From Ovis canadensis (lineage: Eukaryota; Chordata; Mammalia; Artiodactyla; Bovidae), in the NCBI RefSeq assembly GCF_042477335.2, contig NC_091263.1, positions 71,604,501 through 71,668,500 of the forward strand: a stretch of 64,000 nt of DNA. The letters run 5' to 3'. Within the stretch, counting starts at the first letter, position 1. Each line of letters begins with the position of its first letter. The translations under genes were made by a program, and so were the position numbers. Below are positions 1 to 11,342 of this stretch, in pieces. The notes under the pieces are model-generated. The model saw only the letters and a list, made by a program, of their open reading frames with translations, was not told the DNA's origin and did no database searches.

Positions 1-122
1 GGGTAGAGGAGATGCAAGGATGAAGAAAATACAAGTTGAGCCCATAAGGAGACAACTTTGAAACAGGTGAACACATAACTAACAATAGCAGAGAAGTCTG
101 TGTGACCTTTCAATATCTGTTC

Positions 123-386
123 AAAGGACTGATGCTGAAGCTCCAAAACTGACCACCTGATGCAAAGAGCCAACTCACTGGAAAAGACCCTGATGCTGGG
201 AAAGACTGAGGGCGAAGGAGAAGGTGATAACAGAGGATAAAATGGTTGGATGGCATCACCACCACCTCAATGGATGTGTTTGAACAAACTCCAAGAGATG
301 GGGAAGTACAGGAAAGCCTGGTGTGCTACAGTCCACAGGGTTGCAAACAGTTGGACGTGACCTAGCAACTGAACAACAACAACAAC
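123..386 (+). mobile_element. BovB LINE 3' end
   Basis: Begins AAGGACTGATGCTGAAGCTC and runs through the typical GATGCTGGGAAAGA, ATGGTTGGATGGCATCAC and GAACAACAACAAC tail of the ruminant RTE-type LINE. It is 5'-truncated, with no coding capacity. Confidence 0.85.
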
Positions 387-741
387 TGTGTGTAACCAGA
401 AAGTGGAGCAGGCAGTGCTCAAAGGAGCCAGAGGAAGAAGAGATCTCTGGGGTAGGAGAGATTTCACAGGGGAGGGCTTATAAAGTGGGTAGAATTCAGA
501 TACCCAGGACAGACTGGAGGAGACAACCAAGACAGAGGAGATGGCAAGAGCAAAGTCAGGGATGATGCCTTGGGTAAGTCATAAGAATGTATAGATCTAT
601 TCCTTGGTGGCAAAGACCTTCCCTGTATTAACATTACACTCCTTAAGCCTGAGAATAGCACCTGGCATGTGGAATGCACTCAAATGTCTGTAGAGGTGCT
701 CTGAGGGGCTGTAGTTATGTGTATATTTATTTTGTTAGTGT
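387..741. other. Unassigned intergenic stretch
   Basis: Purine-rich sequence with no frame or repeat I can name; 640-690 faintly resembles an L2 3' end. Confidence 0.4.
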
Positions 742-752
742 CTATCCAGCTA

Positions 753-970
753 TTTATTTTTATTTTAAAATCTCTTTATTTATTATTTGGCTATGCCATG
801 TCTGTGGCACTTGGGATCTTCTGTCTTCTTTGTGGCATGGAGAATCTTTAGCTGTGGCATGTAGACTCATAGGTGAGGCATGTGGGGTCTAGTTCCCTGA
901 GCAGGGATCGAACCCAGGCCCCCTGCATTGGGAGCACAGAGTCTTAGCCACTGGACCACCAGGGAAGTCC
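753..970 (-). mobile_element. CHR-type tRNA-Glu SINE with 11-bp target-site duplication
   Basis: Ends in the diagnostic antisense tRNA part (ACCACCAGGGAAGTCC). It is flanked by a perfect direct repeat CTATCCAGCTA at 742-752 and 971-981, so both ends are well fixed. Confidence 0.88.
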
Positions 971-981
971 CTATCCAGCTA

Positions 982-1510
982 CTTCTTTAGATGGCAAATC
1001 CCAGTGAGGAATTCTGTCTCCTAGTTCTCTTAGAATGATCTGAAAAGCCTCATGTAATATCCAACACACAGAAAGCTTCCCAGTCTTGAGTGCTAGATCA
1101 AAATGTTCCCAGAGAATTGCTTACCTAGAGAGTTCTTCACCAATACAATGGAGGCCCACAAGACCAGTAAAAATATGTATTAAACATTCCACTCATTCAC
1201 AATTATCTTCTGGTTGGTTTTAAAAAGATATTACTCTTGCAGAAGAACAGACTGCTTTCTTATGATTGGGCATGGGAGGTTATTAATCAGTTGAATAAGG
1301 TCAGAAGATTTTCATTTGTTGGCACAACTGTAAATCGCATTTGCTTAAACCAACATCTTCTGTGTTCCTCTGAGTCCTTGCCAAGAAGTGTCTTTGCAGC
1401 GTGCAAAGACGCTGCATTATAAATGGGCTGGGGTTTTTCATGAGCTGTAATTCAAAGTTTTCCCTTATCCTTACCTGTGGATCTAGGATCCAGATGCAAG
1501 GAGAACACAG
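982..1510. other. Unassigned intergenic stretch
   Basis: AT-rich, with no coding frame or repeat family recognised. Confidence 0.4.
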
Positions 1511-1702
1511 TGCTCTTCACCTGTCTGACTCTTCGCAACCCCATGGATTGGAGCCCACCAGGCTCCTCTGTCCACGGGATTCTCCAGGTAAGCATACTGG
1601 AGTGGGTTGCCATTTCCTTCTCCAGGGGATCTGCCCAACCCAGGAATTGAACCCAGGTCTCCAGTATTGGCAGAAAGACTCTTGACCATCTGAGCTACCA
1701 GT
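1511..1702 (-). mobile_element. Bov-tA SINE
   Basis: Antisense Bov-tA: TGTCTGACTCTTCGCAACCC at the left, tRNA-like part ending TGAGCTACCAG at the right. Confidence 0.85.
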
Positions 1703-2754
1703 GCCTTTCCTCTGGAACTGAAGGAGGAGCAGGATTAGGAAATGCTGTAAAATAGAAAATTCTAGTGCACTTAGGCCCTTTTCTACCTATCTTCCTCTGA
1801 AACCAACCAGCACCTTTCCTCGTCTGCAGGGGGAAGGCATTTCTCCCAGAGTAATTGGTGAGGAAGGCAGGAGGTGGGGGGTGTTTCCCCCATCTTTCTT
1901 AATCATTCAGGGATTGACTAAACCAACTGTCAGAATCTTGGATGTCTCTTCCAAGCCTGGAAGCCTGGGACTCTTTGAGGTCCTTCCCTGTGTAATCTTT
2001 ATCTTCCCACTGAATTATAAACACAAGCAAACATCTGGCGATGGCAGATGAAAAGAAGCCTGCTAAAATCAGGAACCAATTTAAATGCTTTACCGTCTCT
2101 TGAATTTCTCTCTTCCCCTTGAGCAACAGTGCAGTGCATAAGGCTCACAGGCAGCCAGGCTGGCTACAGGAGTGTTCTGCAGGCACAGCTCAAAAAACTG
2201 AGCTTAAAGGCAAACCTTGGTGCACTGTCTCGGTTCCTCCGAAACACGGAAGTTTGTTGGAACGTAGGTATTATCCTTGTCCCTCCCTCATGCCTCTTAG
2301 CATCTGGGACCCCATTCAGACCCAGCTGCCCTAAGGCGAGGTAGACTTTGGGTTCAGAAAGTATAATAGGTCCTTGTCCTGACTGTCACTCACTGGCTTT
2401 GCAATTTTCAACAAGCTGCTTAGCAACCTGGGCCTCTTTTGGAAACGGGAAGGAATAGGTCTTCCTTGGGCCTCTCATGAGATAACACGGGAAAACTTTG
2501 AAGGTGACAAAGCTTTACTGGAAGAGGCATCATGATTGCCTCCCATACTATCTTCTGACCTGTCATTTGGAGAACCTGATTGAACTGAGGGTTTGTCATC
2601 TGCATTGTAGTAGGCCTTCATGACCATCAGCCCTGTGGATGCCCTCCTCCTCCACCCCGGAGCAGAAGACAGCCATGTCCCCATCTTTGAATTCTCTGAA
2701 GGTGGCGCATCAGCTGGGCCACTCTGCTGTATTTAGGAATCTCACGAATATAAG
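1703..2754. other. Unassigned intergenic stretch
   Basis: No repeat or gene recognised. Short overlapping frames around 2.1-2.7 kb show no family motif. Confidence 0.4.
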
Positions 2755-2950
2755 TTCAACTCCTAAACCTGCCTCATGGTAGCTGTGTCCTGAAGAAGTC
2801 ACTCTCAGCCTCAGTTTCCTGATCTGTAGAAGAATGGCAATAATTATCACAACGACCTTGAAGGACTATTTGGAAGCCTAAATAAGATCAAGTATGTGAG
2901 TGTATTTTATCAGCTGTAAAGCACTGTGCAAATGTTAGCTATTAATATTT
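2755..2950 (+). mobile_element. MIR SINE (old)
   Basis: Contains the MIR core order: AGCTGTGTCCTG, CTCAGTTTCCTGATCTGTAG, AATGGCAATAATTA, then AAAGCACTGTGCAAATG. Confidence 0.75.
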
Positions 2951-3414
2951 CTGATGCCAGGGGAATCATAGAGTTTGCCACTAGCACAACTAAAATGCAA
3001 AATAAGACCTCCTCTCATATATACATATCATGACGTTACACAGCCAAGGGAATTCATAGAGGACACAAGGCGCACCTCTGCAGCTACTCCCGGGCTGAGT
3101 TATAGCTGCCAAAATAAAGGTAACAAGCACTTTAACTAATAACTTCTGCCTTTCTGGATGACCTTGAAGAAGGACCTTCACTTCTGTCTCCAGGCTTCTA
3201 TTTCCTGGGCTGGAAAAGATGAAGGGGAGGGAGCTAAACTGGGTGATCCCCAAGGTCTGGTGCTGTGAGATTCTTTGGGCGGGGCCCCACAGGGGGAAGT
3301 AAGCACCTGACGTCACCAGGCTGAGCCGGGGAATGCAGGGACAGGGGCTAAACACTGGCAGATGGCTTTAGGAAGAGAGAGAAGCTGGGGCGCCCAGAAG
3401 CAACACAGGTGGCA
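2951..3414. other. Unassigned intergenic stretch
   Basis: Nothing recognised. A minus-strand 121-codon frame (2990-3355) has no motif and is taken as chance. Confidence 0.35.
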
Positions 3415-3512
3415 TGAATTCTAATTCCAAGTCTGCCCCTGACTTAAGGGAGTCAGAGATGGTCCCCTCGCTAAGTCTCCATCTCTCTGACAGTACTGGG
3501 GACATAATAATA
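3415..3512 (+). mobile_element. MIR SINE fragment
   Basis: Diverged MIR sense fragment (AAGTCTCCATCTCTCTGACAG, GGGGACATAATAATAAC). Confidence 0.5.
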
Positions 3513-3700
3513 ACTGCAACTGATTAGATGCTGACCGGATACCAGAAACTGCCCATGTATCATCTCATTTAACCTCTCATAATAGTGTTAAATATCCCCC
3601 TTTTGCCAATGAAGCTATTAGACTTCAGAGAGGGTACTCTAACTAACGTGAGGTCTTAGAACTAAAAAGTTACAAAGCTGTAAGTCAGATCTGGTTGTGT
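3513..3700 (-). mobile_element. MIR SINE (old)
   Basis: Antisense MIR: ATCATCTCATTTAACCTCTC, then a degraded CCCCATTTTACAGATGAGG equivalent and the GAGGTCTTAGAAC part. Confidence 0.65.
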
Positions 3701-4429
3701 GCAAGGCCCATGAGATTCTGCATTCATCAGCAGCTTGCCTATTAAACACATTTATTGGAAGCCATAGAAAAAATAATAGGCCTCTTGGACTCTCCTCAGC
3801 TTCCCTACCATCTCCTTTTGCCCAAATTCCTGCAGCCATAGGAGGCTCAGAATCCTGTATAAACATTCCTGCTCCAGGAACAAGCTGGCCTCAAGCAAGA
3901 AGAATCTAGCTGATGAGACACCCCTCCCCCCCATACACCCCACTCCTACTCCCACCAAGCTTGGACCACAGCTCCCCACAGAGCAGCTCTGGCCTCTTGT
4001 GGGATGCGGGTGTATTGGCTGTTGCCATGGTGATAGAGGAACATTTCTGTTTCTGTCATGCAAGCAGGAGCGGCACAGAGTGGGTTTTCCCTGCCTGGGA
4101 AATTCAGAGAATTCATCAGAGGTTGTTTTGTAGCAGCATCTGCACACCACTTCACAGATAAGTAAAAGAGCATCCCTTCCACTTAGCATTTAACCCCATC
4201 CCAGGGACAGAGCTGAGCCTTCTGTACCAAGTCCACGCAGGAGGCAACCCCCTCTCTCTACCTCTGGTACAGTTCCTCTTCAAGGAGGTGCCTTCCAGGT
4301 GGTAGGACGAGATATTTACAAGAGGCCAGTAAAGGAGCTGTTTACAGACATAGTGGGCAGTTCTTGACTCCCCATCCTGCTCTACCACTCTCAGACCGTG
4401 GATCAATTAGATTGTTAGTGTCAGATCCA
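3701..4429. other. Unassigned intergenic stretch
   Basis: A 145-codon minus frame (3752-4189) is open but carries no motif, start context or splice signals. I see no gene here. Confidence 0.35.
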
Positions 4430-4632
4430 AGTGGTTTATCCTTTGCCTCAGCCACCTATTAGCCAGGCAGCCTCCTGCAATTTCTTTAATGACACTCAGT
4501 TTATTTATCTGTAAAGTGGAGTTAATCATTCTTTGCTGAGTTACTGAAGAAAATTAAGAGATCATGTATAAAACATGCCCAATACAGTGTCTGGCACATG
4601 GTAAGTACATGTTCATGATACCAATTATTTCT
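4430..4632 (+). mobile_element. MIR SINE (old)
   Basis: Sense MIR features: CTCAGTTTATTTATCTGTAA, then CAGTGTCTGGCACATGGTAA near the 3' end. Confidence 0.7.
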
Positions 4633-4664
4633 TTAAAAAAAAAAAGAATGTAATGAAACTTATG

Positions 4665-4790
4665 TTCCGATTTGGAAACAGACCAATATTTGAATCCGTG
4701 GCTTACCACTTAATAGCTATGTGATATTCTGCAGTCAATTTTTTTTTTTGAGTCTCCCATTTCTTGAAGAGGTCAGGATGCAATTCATAG
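4665..4790 (+). mobile_element. MIR SINE 5' half
   Basis: AATCCGTGGCTTACCACTTA followed by ATAGCTATGTGATATTCTGC is the MIR core; a T10 run interrupts it at 4741-4750. Confidence 0.55.
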
Positions 4791-5558
4791 ACTCTGTGAA
4801 GAGTTTATTTTGAAAGTATGGTTATAATATCTCTGCTGAGAACCTGAGGATTTGGGCCAGGAAAAAAAAAAAAAAAAAGACATCCTCTTCTTTACCGGTG
4901 AGATGGCATGAGGCATTAATGCCTTACTCCTTAATGTAAATATCTGTACATTGAAAAGAACATTTCCCACCCCCACCTTGACACCACATTGTATGAGTTC
5001 CTGCATGGCTGTCCCCAGGGAAAGGTTCCTCAGTGCCAAGGCCAGCTCTGAGCAGATGGCCCCATTTCTTCTTCTCTTGAAAACAACCAGCTCCAGGGAT
5101 TGGAGAAAAACAGAGTCATAGTCCAAGGTCAAACACTTGACTGTCATTTTCATGAATATGATTCAGCCTGAAAGCCTATCGGCATTCTCTCTCCATCCCC
5201 TCCCTTTCACCGTGAACATCTGCAGGATACTGCCAGGACTAGAGGCCCTCTCAAGGGCTGGAGACACCTGGCTGGCTTGCTTGTCTCCCATTCCTGATCA
5301 GGAGTCAGTCAGTATTTCTATTTCTTGGTTTTTATCTTCTCTCTACACTGCCACTGTCAAGAGAATGTCTTTTCTCATCTCCAAAATAGCATCTGGTCCA
5401 TTTGAAGCAGGCTAGCAGCAGACTGTCTGCCAGCACCCTCATTTCTTGGAAGATGGAAGGCATTCCCTATCCAATTATCTAAAAGTCCCCTTGCCTGGTG
5501 ATTCAGCCAAACCCTTCATCAAGAGCCAGTCCTGGGTATCCCAAAGTCACCTTGAATG
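4791..5558. other. Unassigned intergenic stretch with an A18 run
   Basis: Homopolymer A at about 4862-4878; otherwise no repeat family or convincing coding frame. Confidence 0.4.
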
Positions 5559-5559
5559 G

Positions 5560-5740
5560 ATAGACTAATTCAAGGCTTCACACATTGCCTTGAATTCTTA
5601 CAACTCTACAGGGTAAGAATCACAGAGTCATTTAAACAAATGAGAGAGAAGAAGCTCAGAGAGGGGAAGGGACTTCCCCAAGGTCACACAGCCCATCACA
5701 GAAGAGCTGAGATTCAGACTCTAATTCCCAGCTCTAGGAG
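5560..5740 (-). mobile_element. MIR SINE (old)
   Basis: Antisense MIR: AAGGTCACACAGCCCATCAC and GAGCTGAGATTCAGACTCTA. Confidence 0.75.
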
Positions 5741-5954
5741 GAAGTGTTGAACACTCACCTGCCAATTGCTTTTCCTGCAAGCCACAGTGAGTGCTTTGGA
5801 AAGTGCTCGAGTATATCAGAGAGCGTGACAGCCAAGGGTTTCAGCGAATAAGCTCCTCTGTCATGTATAGTGTGCCCCCCAAGCCTGTGCTCAAGCTGTT
5901 CCCTCTGTTTGGGATATACTTCCCCAGGCCTGGTGGACAACCATAGGCTTTCCA

Positions 5955-6125
5955 GAAGACAGAGCTGTGCTGGAATCCTTTATGGTCTCAGGCAATTTAT
6001 CCAATCTGTCTGAGGTTTTCTTCCTCTGTAAAGTAGGATTGTCTGCCTCACAGTTTTCTCATGAGGATTCAGCTAAAAGGGCCTAGTGAGGTACCCGGCA
6101 GTTAGCAAGAGCTAGTGATTATAAC
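5955..6125 (+). mobile_element. MIR SINE (old)
   Basis: Sense MIR: TTTTCTTCCTCTGTAAAGTA, CATGAGGATTCAGCTAAAAG, then a CCTAGTGAGGTACCCGGCAG tail. Confidence 0.65.
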
Positions 6126-6400
6126 CAGCCCTTCCCAATGAGCTCAGACACCACTGTCTCTATGAAGCCTTCCCTGACTACACCTCCCTGCTCCCTGCCC
6201 TAACATTCATTCAATCATTTTCTTTCATCATTCAACGAATATTTGAAATACACAAAGAATTCTATCACAGTACTCAGCACACAAAACTGTAAGTATTGGG
6301 TCATCATGTTCTGTTTCCCTCATTCGACTGGGAGCTTTCTGAGGGCAAAGGTTTCAACTGAGTCATTTCTGAATCCGGAATGCCTAGTTCAGGGCCTAGG
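6126..6400 (+). mobile_element. L2 LINE 3' end
   Basis: TATGAAGCCTTCCCTGACTA, then TTTCTGAGGGCAAAGGTT and AGTTCAGGGCCTAGG follow the order of the L2 3' untranslated tail. Confidence 0.65.
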
Positions 6401-6609
6401 AGGAAGGGAAAGGGAAAAGAAAGAAAAAGGAAAGACAGAAGGAAAAGAAAATAAGGCACAGATCTGCTTAGGACCACGTGCTCGCCTGAAACGCCTGTCC
6501 CTGTGTCCACGCAGACAGGAAAGGCTCCTGGTCCTCCCAGCCTGTCTGAGAGCCCTTCCCGGTTCCTTCATCCTCCATCGACAGGAGCCAGCAACAGGAT
6601 GAGAATATC
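6401..6609. repeat. Purine-rich (AGGAAA-like) tract and flank
   Basis: About 6401-6450 is almost pure A/G with degenerate GGAAA/AGAAA units; 6451-6609 has nothing recognised. Confidence 0.55.
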
Positions 6610-6955
6610 AATGACCGCCTGAGCAGGAGGCCTCGGATGAGCGCGGCATTCGGAGAGTGGGGAAGGCGGCGGAAAGGCGCAGCTGCAGAAAGGAAAATTC
6701 CGTCTGTGCCGCCGCTGGGGACAGACAGCTGTCCCAGGCCTGGAAACGGCGCGTGGGGGCTGCAGGCGGCGCCCCGCCCACCTCCCCTACCTGCGCTGCA
6801 GCCTCGGCGACCGCAGCCGGCGCCGCAGGTGAGGGAGGCGCCCAGCATCTCTCCTGGAAGGCAGGAGGCTCGCTCACGTGGGGTGGAGTGTGCTGAGCCC
6901 CAGAGCTGGCGCTGGGAGCCCCGAGCCCTGGGCAAAAGCGTCAGAGAGAGGAGAG
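6610..6955. promoter_or_regulatory. CpG-rich block, possible orphan promoter or first exon
   Basis: Dense in CpG compared with flanks and free of recognisable repeats. It carries a GC box (CCCCGCCC, 6772-6779) and a consensus-like donor CAG|GTGAGG with GT at 6829-6830 on the + strand. Long frames cross it on both strands (for example 6637-7065 + and 6468-7070 -), but GC-rich DNA is poor in stops and no domain is visible. It could be a promoter of a non-coding transcript or simply a GC-rich remnant. Confidence 0.4.
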
Positions 6956-7004
6956 GAAGAGGAGGGCAGGGTCCTCTTCCTTGCTGCTCCCCAAGCAGTG
7001 CCCC

Positions 7005-7245
7005 GGGTGCTGGTGGTTTAGTCGCCTCAGTTGTGTCTGACCCTTTGCGGCCCCCAGCACTATAGTCCACCAGGCTCCTCTGTCCACGGGATTCTCCTGG
7101 CTAGAATGCTGGAGTGGGTTGTCATTTCCTTCTCCAGGGGAATCTTCCTGACCCAGGAATTGAAGCTGCGTCTCCTGCATTGCAGGCAGACTATCCTGCA
7201 TTGTAAACCGATTCCTTACCTCTGCGCCCCCAGGGAAGCCCCCAG
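7005..7245 (-). mobile_element. Bov-tA SINE with 10-bp target-site duplication
   Basis: Antisense Bov-tA (GTTGTGTCTGACCC to CCCAGGGAAGCC) between direct repeats GCAGTGCCCC at 6995-7004 and 7246-7255. Confidence 0.87.
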
Positions 7246-7255
7246 GCAGTGCCCC

Positions 7256-7560
7256 TGCCCACCACCAAATCATCCCCTGAACTTCTAAAACATTTCATTT
7301 TAATCCCACATCCTTTCTCCACAGAGGGTCAAGCCACTAGGTACCCGGGCACCCATGTTTCTCCACACTGCCTGACAAGCTCATCTCCCTTGAGCGTCCT
7401 TGAACGGCTCTACAGTCATACAGTATTTAACTTCTTTCTGGTCCCCAGACAAGTCATGCTTTGTCATGCCTCTGTGCCTTTGCTGACACTATTCTTCCTT
7501 GCAGGAATGCACTCTGCCCATCCTTTGCTGTATGGGGTTAGTTACCCAGATGCACACCAT
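7256..7560 (+). mobile_element. L2 LINE 3' region
   Basis: CATGCCTCTGTGCCTTTGCT followed by a pyrimidine-rich CTCTGCCCATCC stretch matches the L2 3' part; strongly diverged. Confidence 0.5.
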
Positions 7561-7591
7561 GACACTAGGGTTTGAGCACAAATGACAACCC

Positions 7592-7690
7592 ACGCCCATA
7601 TTCCTGCCTGGAGAGTCCCAGGGACAGAGGACCCTGAAGGGCTACGGTCCATGGGATCACAGTCAGACATGACTGAAGCGACTTAGCATG
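7592..7690 (+). mobile_element. Bov-tA SINE 3' fragment
   Basis: ATTCCTGCCTGGAGAGTCCC, GGTCCATGGGATCACAGTCA, GACTGAAGCGACTTAGCATG. Confidence 0.75.
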
Positions 7691-8112
7691 TAAGCATGCA
7701 GATTGTTAAAGAGGCGATCCCAGGAAGGGATCCAGTGGGGACGTGGACAAGTAGGACAGAAAGGGAAGGAAGCAGAGAAGATGTGTGTTAGGGAGCAAGT
7801 TACCCTTTGAGCAACTGGGGCCCAATCCACTGAGCAGTATTGTAGAACACATTTTGGAGCTGTCCCACTAGGTGGGTGAGAATTAGGGTATTTATCCCAC
7901 TCCAGATTGCTTGAGCACTGTTCCTGGGAACATTAACTGCCACTGACACCCCTTTCCCACCCTTGACATCCTGCCCTGGGCAAGAGCCAGGCCCAGCCCC
8001 CACCAGTGCTAGCTCTCAGGTAAAGCCCAGAGGTCCTAGCACCCTCTGCCACCCTTGCAGAACTGGTTAACTACTCCTCACTTTTTAAGGCCTAGCTCAA
8101 AAGCCAGACTAC
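7691..8112. other. Unassigned intergenic stretch
   Basis: No repeat or gene recognised. Confidence 0.4.
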
Positions 8113-8318
8113 CGCTGTTGCTGTTTAGTCGCTCAGCCGAGTCTGACTCTTTTGGGACACCCTGGACTATAGTCCACCAGTCTCCTCTGTCCAGGGGATT
8201 TCCCAGGCAATAATACTGGAGTGGGTTGCCATTTCCTTCTCTAGGGGATCCCAACCCAGGGATCGAACCCACATCTCCTGCTTGGCAGGTAGATTCTTTA
8301 CCACTGAGCCTCGAGGGT
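8113..8318 (-). mobile_element. Bov-tA SINE, interrupted by BovB
   Basis: Antisense Bov-tA ending ACCACTGAGCCTCGAGG; its last bases appear again as GAGCCACATGGGAAGCCC at 8747-8764, after the BovB segment. Confidence 0.83.
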
Positions 8319-8748
8319 ATGTATGGATATGAGAGTTGGACTATAAAGAAAGTTGAGCACCGAAGAACTGATGCTTTTGAACTGTGGTGTTGGAGAAGAC
8401 CCTTGAGAGTCCCTTGGACTGCAAGGAGATCTAACCAGTCCATCCTAAAGAACATCAACCCTGAATATTCATTGGAAGGACTGGTGCTGAAGCTGAAACT
8501 CCAATACTTTAGCCACCTGATGTGAAGAACCAACTCATTTGAAAAGACCCTGATGCTGGGAAAGATTGAAGGCGAGAGGAAAAGGGGATGACAGAGGATG
8601 AGATGGTTGGATGGCATCACCGACGCGACGGACTTGAGTTTGAGTAGGATCTGGGAGTTGGTGATGGACAGGGAAACCTGGCGTGCTGCAGTCCATGGGG
8701 TCACAGAGAGTCAGACATGACTGAGCGACTGAACTGAACTGAACTGAG
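8319..8748 (+). mobile_element. BovB LINE 3' end nested in a Bov-tA
   Basis: Begins TGTATGGATATGAGAGTTGG and ends in GACTGAGCGACTGAACTGAA. TGAGCC on both sides (near 8305 and 8746) is a candidate short target duplication. Confidence 0.83.
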
Positions 8749-8834
8749 CCACATGGGAAGCCCAAACCCAAGTAAACTCCACAACCCCCTCCTCTACATT
8801 CGTGTGGCATGTTGAACATAAGTCTATTGAATAT

Positions 8835-8975
8835 TTGTCCTTATTCATTAGAGTGACTTTCTGCCTATCTTCCCTACTGGATGGTGGCACTTGTAGCTTT
8901 ATTCATTTCTGTGTCCTCAACTCCCAGCGTCAGATGGCACATAGATAATAGATGTTCATTAAATACCAGTGATGG
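8835..8975 (+). mobile_element. L2-like LINE 3' tail
   Basis: ATTCATTTCTGTGTCCTCAA, CCCAGCGTCAGATGGCACAT, then AGATGTTCATTAAATACC. Confidence 0.5.
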
Positions 8976-9606
8976 TCAAGAATACTAAAGAACATTGACA
9001 AATTCGAATACCAAACTGATTCAGTTTTCTTGGGAGGACACCTGACACCCTATTGCCTTTTGTGATTTGAGGAAAAAATAGCGTTGCATCTTTACAACAT
9101 GTAATATTGAATACTGCCTCAGTTTCCTCCAGGTGATCAATTGTTAGGACACCAAAGATAAGTTTATCCAAACAGTTTCAGACTGAAGCAACATAAACTT
9201 TACTTTGCTATCTTCTCCTCTGTCCCAGAGGATGAAAAGGCATTGGATTCATATACATTTGTAATTGTTTATGACATACATAACATCATCAACTTATTTG
9301 AGTACCCATGGCTCCCATCCTAAAGGCACTTAGCTGTATGGGTAGGGCATTCCCTTTGCCAGAACCCTCAGATTCCAAAGGGTCTGGGTCTTGACCATAA
9401 GCTGGTGAAAGGAACTGGACCTGAGTTGGCAACAACTCCAAGTTCCAACAACTGGAACCCAAGTCAGATGTGAAGTTTCCCAAGATAACTTGCAGCAATA
9501 CTGCCAGAGTGGAGATTTACAACTGTAGCTAAAATGGCATCTAGTTAGGAAATATGATGGAAGGGGAAAAGATATTTATAATAGCAATAAAAATGTAGAT
9601 TATCCG
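8976..9606. other. Unassigned intergenic stretch
   Basis: AT-rich, no repeat or gene recognised. Confidence 0.4.
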
Positions 9607-10998
9607 TCCACTCAATATGCCAGCAAATTTGGAAAACTCAGCAGTGGCCACAGGACTGGGAAAGGTCAGTTTTCTTTCCAATCCCAAAAAAAGGCAATGC
9701 AAAAGAATGCTCAAACTACCGCACAATTGCACTCATCTCACACGCTAGTAAAGTAATGCTCAAAATTCTCCAAACCAGGCTTCAGCAGTAAATGAACTGT
9801 GAACTTCCACATGTTCAAGCTGGATTTAGAAAAGGCAGAGGAACCAGAGATCAAATTGCCAACATCCATTGGATCATTGATAAAACAAGAGAATTCCAGA
9901 AAAACATCTATTTCTGCTTTATTGACTATGCCAAACCTTTGACTGTGTGGATCACAAAAAACTGTGGAAAATTCTTAAAGAGAAGGGAATACCAGACCAC
10001 CTGACCTGCCTCTTGGGAAATCTGTATGCAGGTCAGGAAGCAACAGTTAGAACTGGACATGGAACAACAGACTGGTTCCAAATAGGAAAAGGAGTACGTC
10101 AAGGCTGTATATTGTCACTCTGCTTATTTAACTTATATGCAGAGTACATCATGAGAAACGGTGGGCTGGAAGAAGCACAAGCTGGAATCAAGGTTGCTGG
10201 GAGAAATATCAATAACCTCAGATATGCAGATGACATCACACTTACAGCAGAAAGTGAAGAAGAACTAAAGAGCCTCTTGATGAAAGTGAAAAAGGAGAGT
10301 GAAAAAATTGGCTTAAAACTCAGCATTCAGAAAACTAAGATCATGGCATCTGGTCCCATCACTCCATGGCAAATAGATGGGGAAACAGTGACAGATTTTT
10401 TTTGGGGGGGGCCTCCAAAATCACTGCAGATGGTGACGGCAGCCATGAAATTAAAAGATGCTTGCTCCTTGGAAGGAAAGTTATGACCAACCTAGACAGC
10501 ATATTAAAAAGCAGAGACATTAGTTTGTCAACAAAGGTCCATCAAGTAAAACCTATGGTTTTTCCAGTAGTCATGTATGGCTACAAGAGTTGGGCTATAA
10601 AGAAAGCTGACTGCCGAAGAATTGATGCTTTTGAATTGCGATGTTGAAGAAGATTCTTGAGAGTCCCTTGGACTTCAAGGAGATCCAACCAGTCCATCTT
10701 AAAGGAAACCAGTCCTGACTATTCATTGGAAGGACTGATGCTGAAGCTGAAACTCCAATACTTTGGCCACCTGATGCAAAGAACCAACTCATTTGAAAAG
10801 ACCCTGATGCCGGGAAAGATTGAAGGCAGGAGGGAAAGGGGACGACAGAGAATGAGATGGTTGGATGGCATCACCAACTCAATGGACATGGGTTTGAGTA
10901 CTCCTGGAGTTGGTGATAGACAGGGAGGCCTGGAATGCTGTATTCCATGGGGTCACAAAGAGTCAGACATGAGTGAGCGACTGAACAACTGAACTGAT
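9607..10998 (+). mobile_element. BovB LINE, 3' ~1.4 kb with decayed reverse transcriptase
   Basis: 5'-truncated non-LTR retrotransposon of the RTE clade; the intact protein would copy its own RNA at a nicked target. Frames at 9792-10004 and 9947-10486 together cover the RT domain, with GVRQGC and the catalytic YADD (coded around 10222) in the second. The two are in different frames because one base is missing near 9934, and a second shift follows near 10400 in a T/G run. The 3' end is the usual GAGCGACTGAACAACTGAAC tail. Not functional. Confidence 0.9.
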
Positions 10999-11090
10999 CC
11001 ATCCATTAACTTAACAAGATGCATTGAAATTCTATTTGAAAAATTAACATTCCTGAGAGACATCAAAGAACACTTAAAAAAAGAAAGTTA

Positions 11091-11333
11091 TATCTTTTAA
11101 AAAACATATTTATTCATTTATCTGACTGCATCAGGTCTTGGCTGTGGCTCGTGGCATCTTAGTTGTATCATGTGGGATCTTTCATTGTGATGCCTAGCCT
11201 CCATAGTTGTGGCACACGGGCTTAGTTGCTCTGTGGCCTGGGGGGAGGGTCTTAGCTTCTTGACCAGGAATTGAACCCATGTCCCCTGCACTGGAAATCA
11301 GACTCTCAACCACTGGACTGCCAGGAAAGTCCC
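11091..11333 (-). mobile_element. CHR-type SINE with 9-bp target-site duplication
   Basis: Antisense CHR (GTTGCTCTGTGGCCTGG, ACTGGACTGCCAGGAAAGTC) between AGAAAGTTA repeats at 11082-11090 and 11334-11342. Confidence 0.87.
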
Positions 11334-11342
11334 AGAAAGTTA

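Noticed and set aside
3752-4189. 145-codon minus frame
   Set aside because: Low-complexity, Cys/Gly/Leu-rich chance frame with no recognised family.
6468-7070. 200-codon minus-strand frame across the 6.6 kb CpG block
   Set aside because: GC-rich DNA is stop-poor, the frame starts inside a Bov-tA SINE, and no domain or homologue is recognised.
8078-8704. 208-codon minus-strand frame
   Set aside because: It is antisense to Bov-tA and the BovB 3' end; a repeat-derived chance frame.
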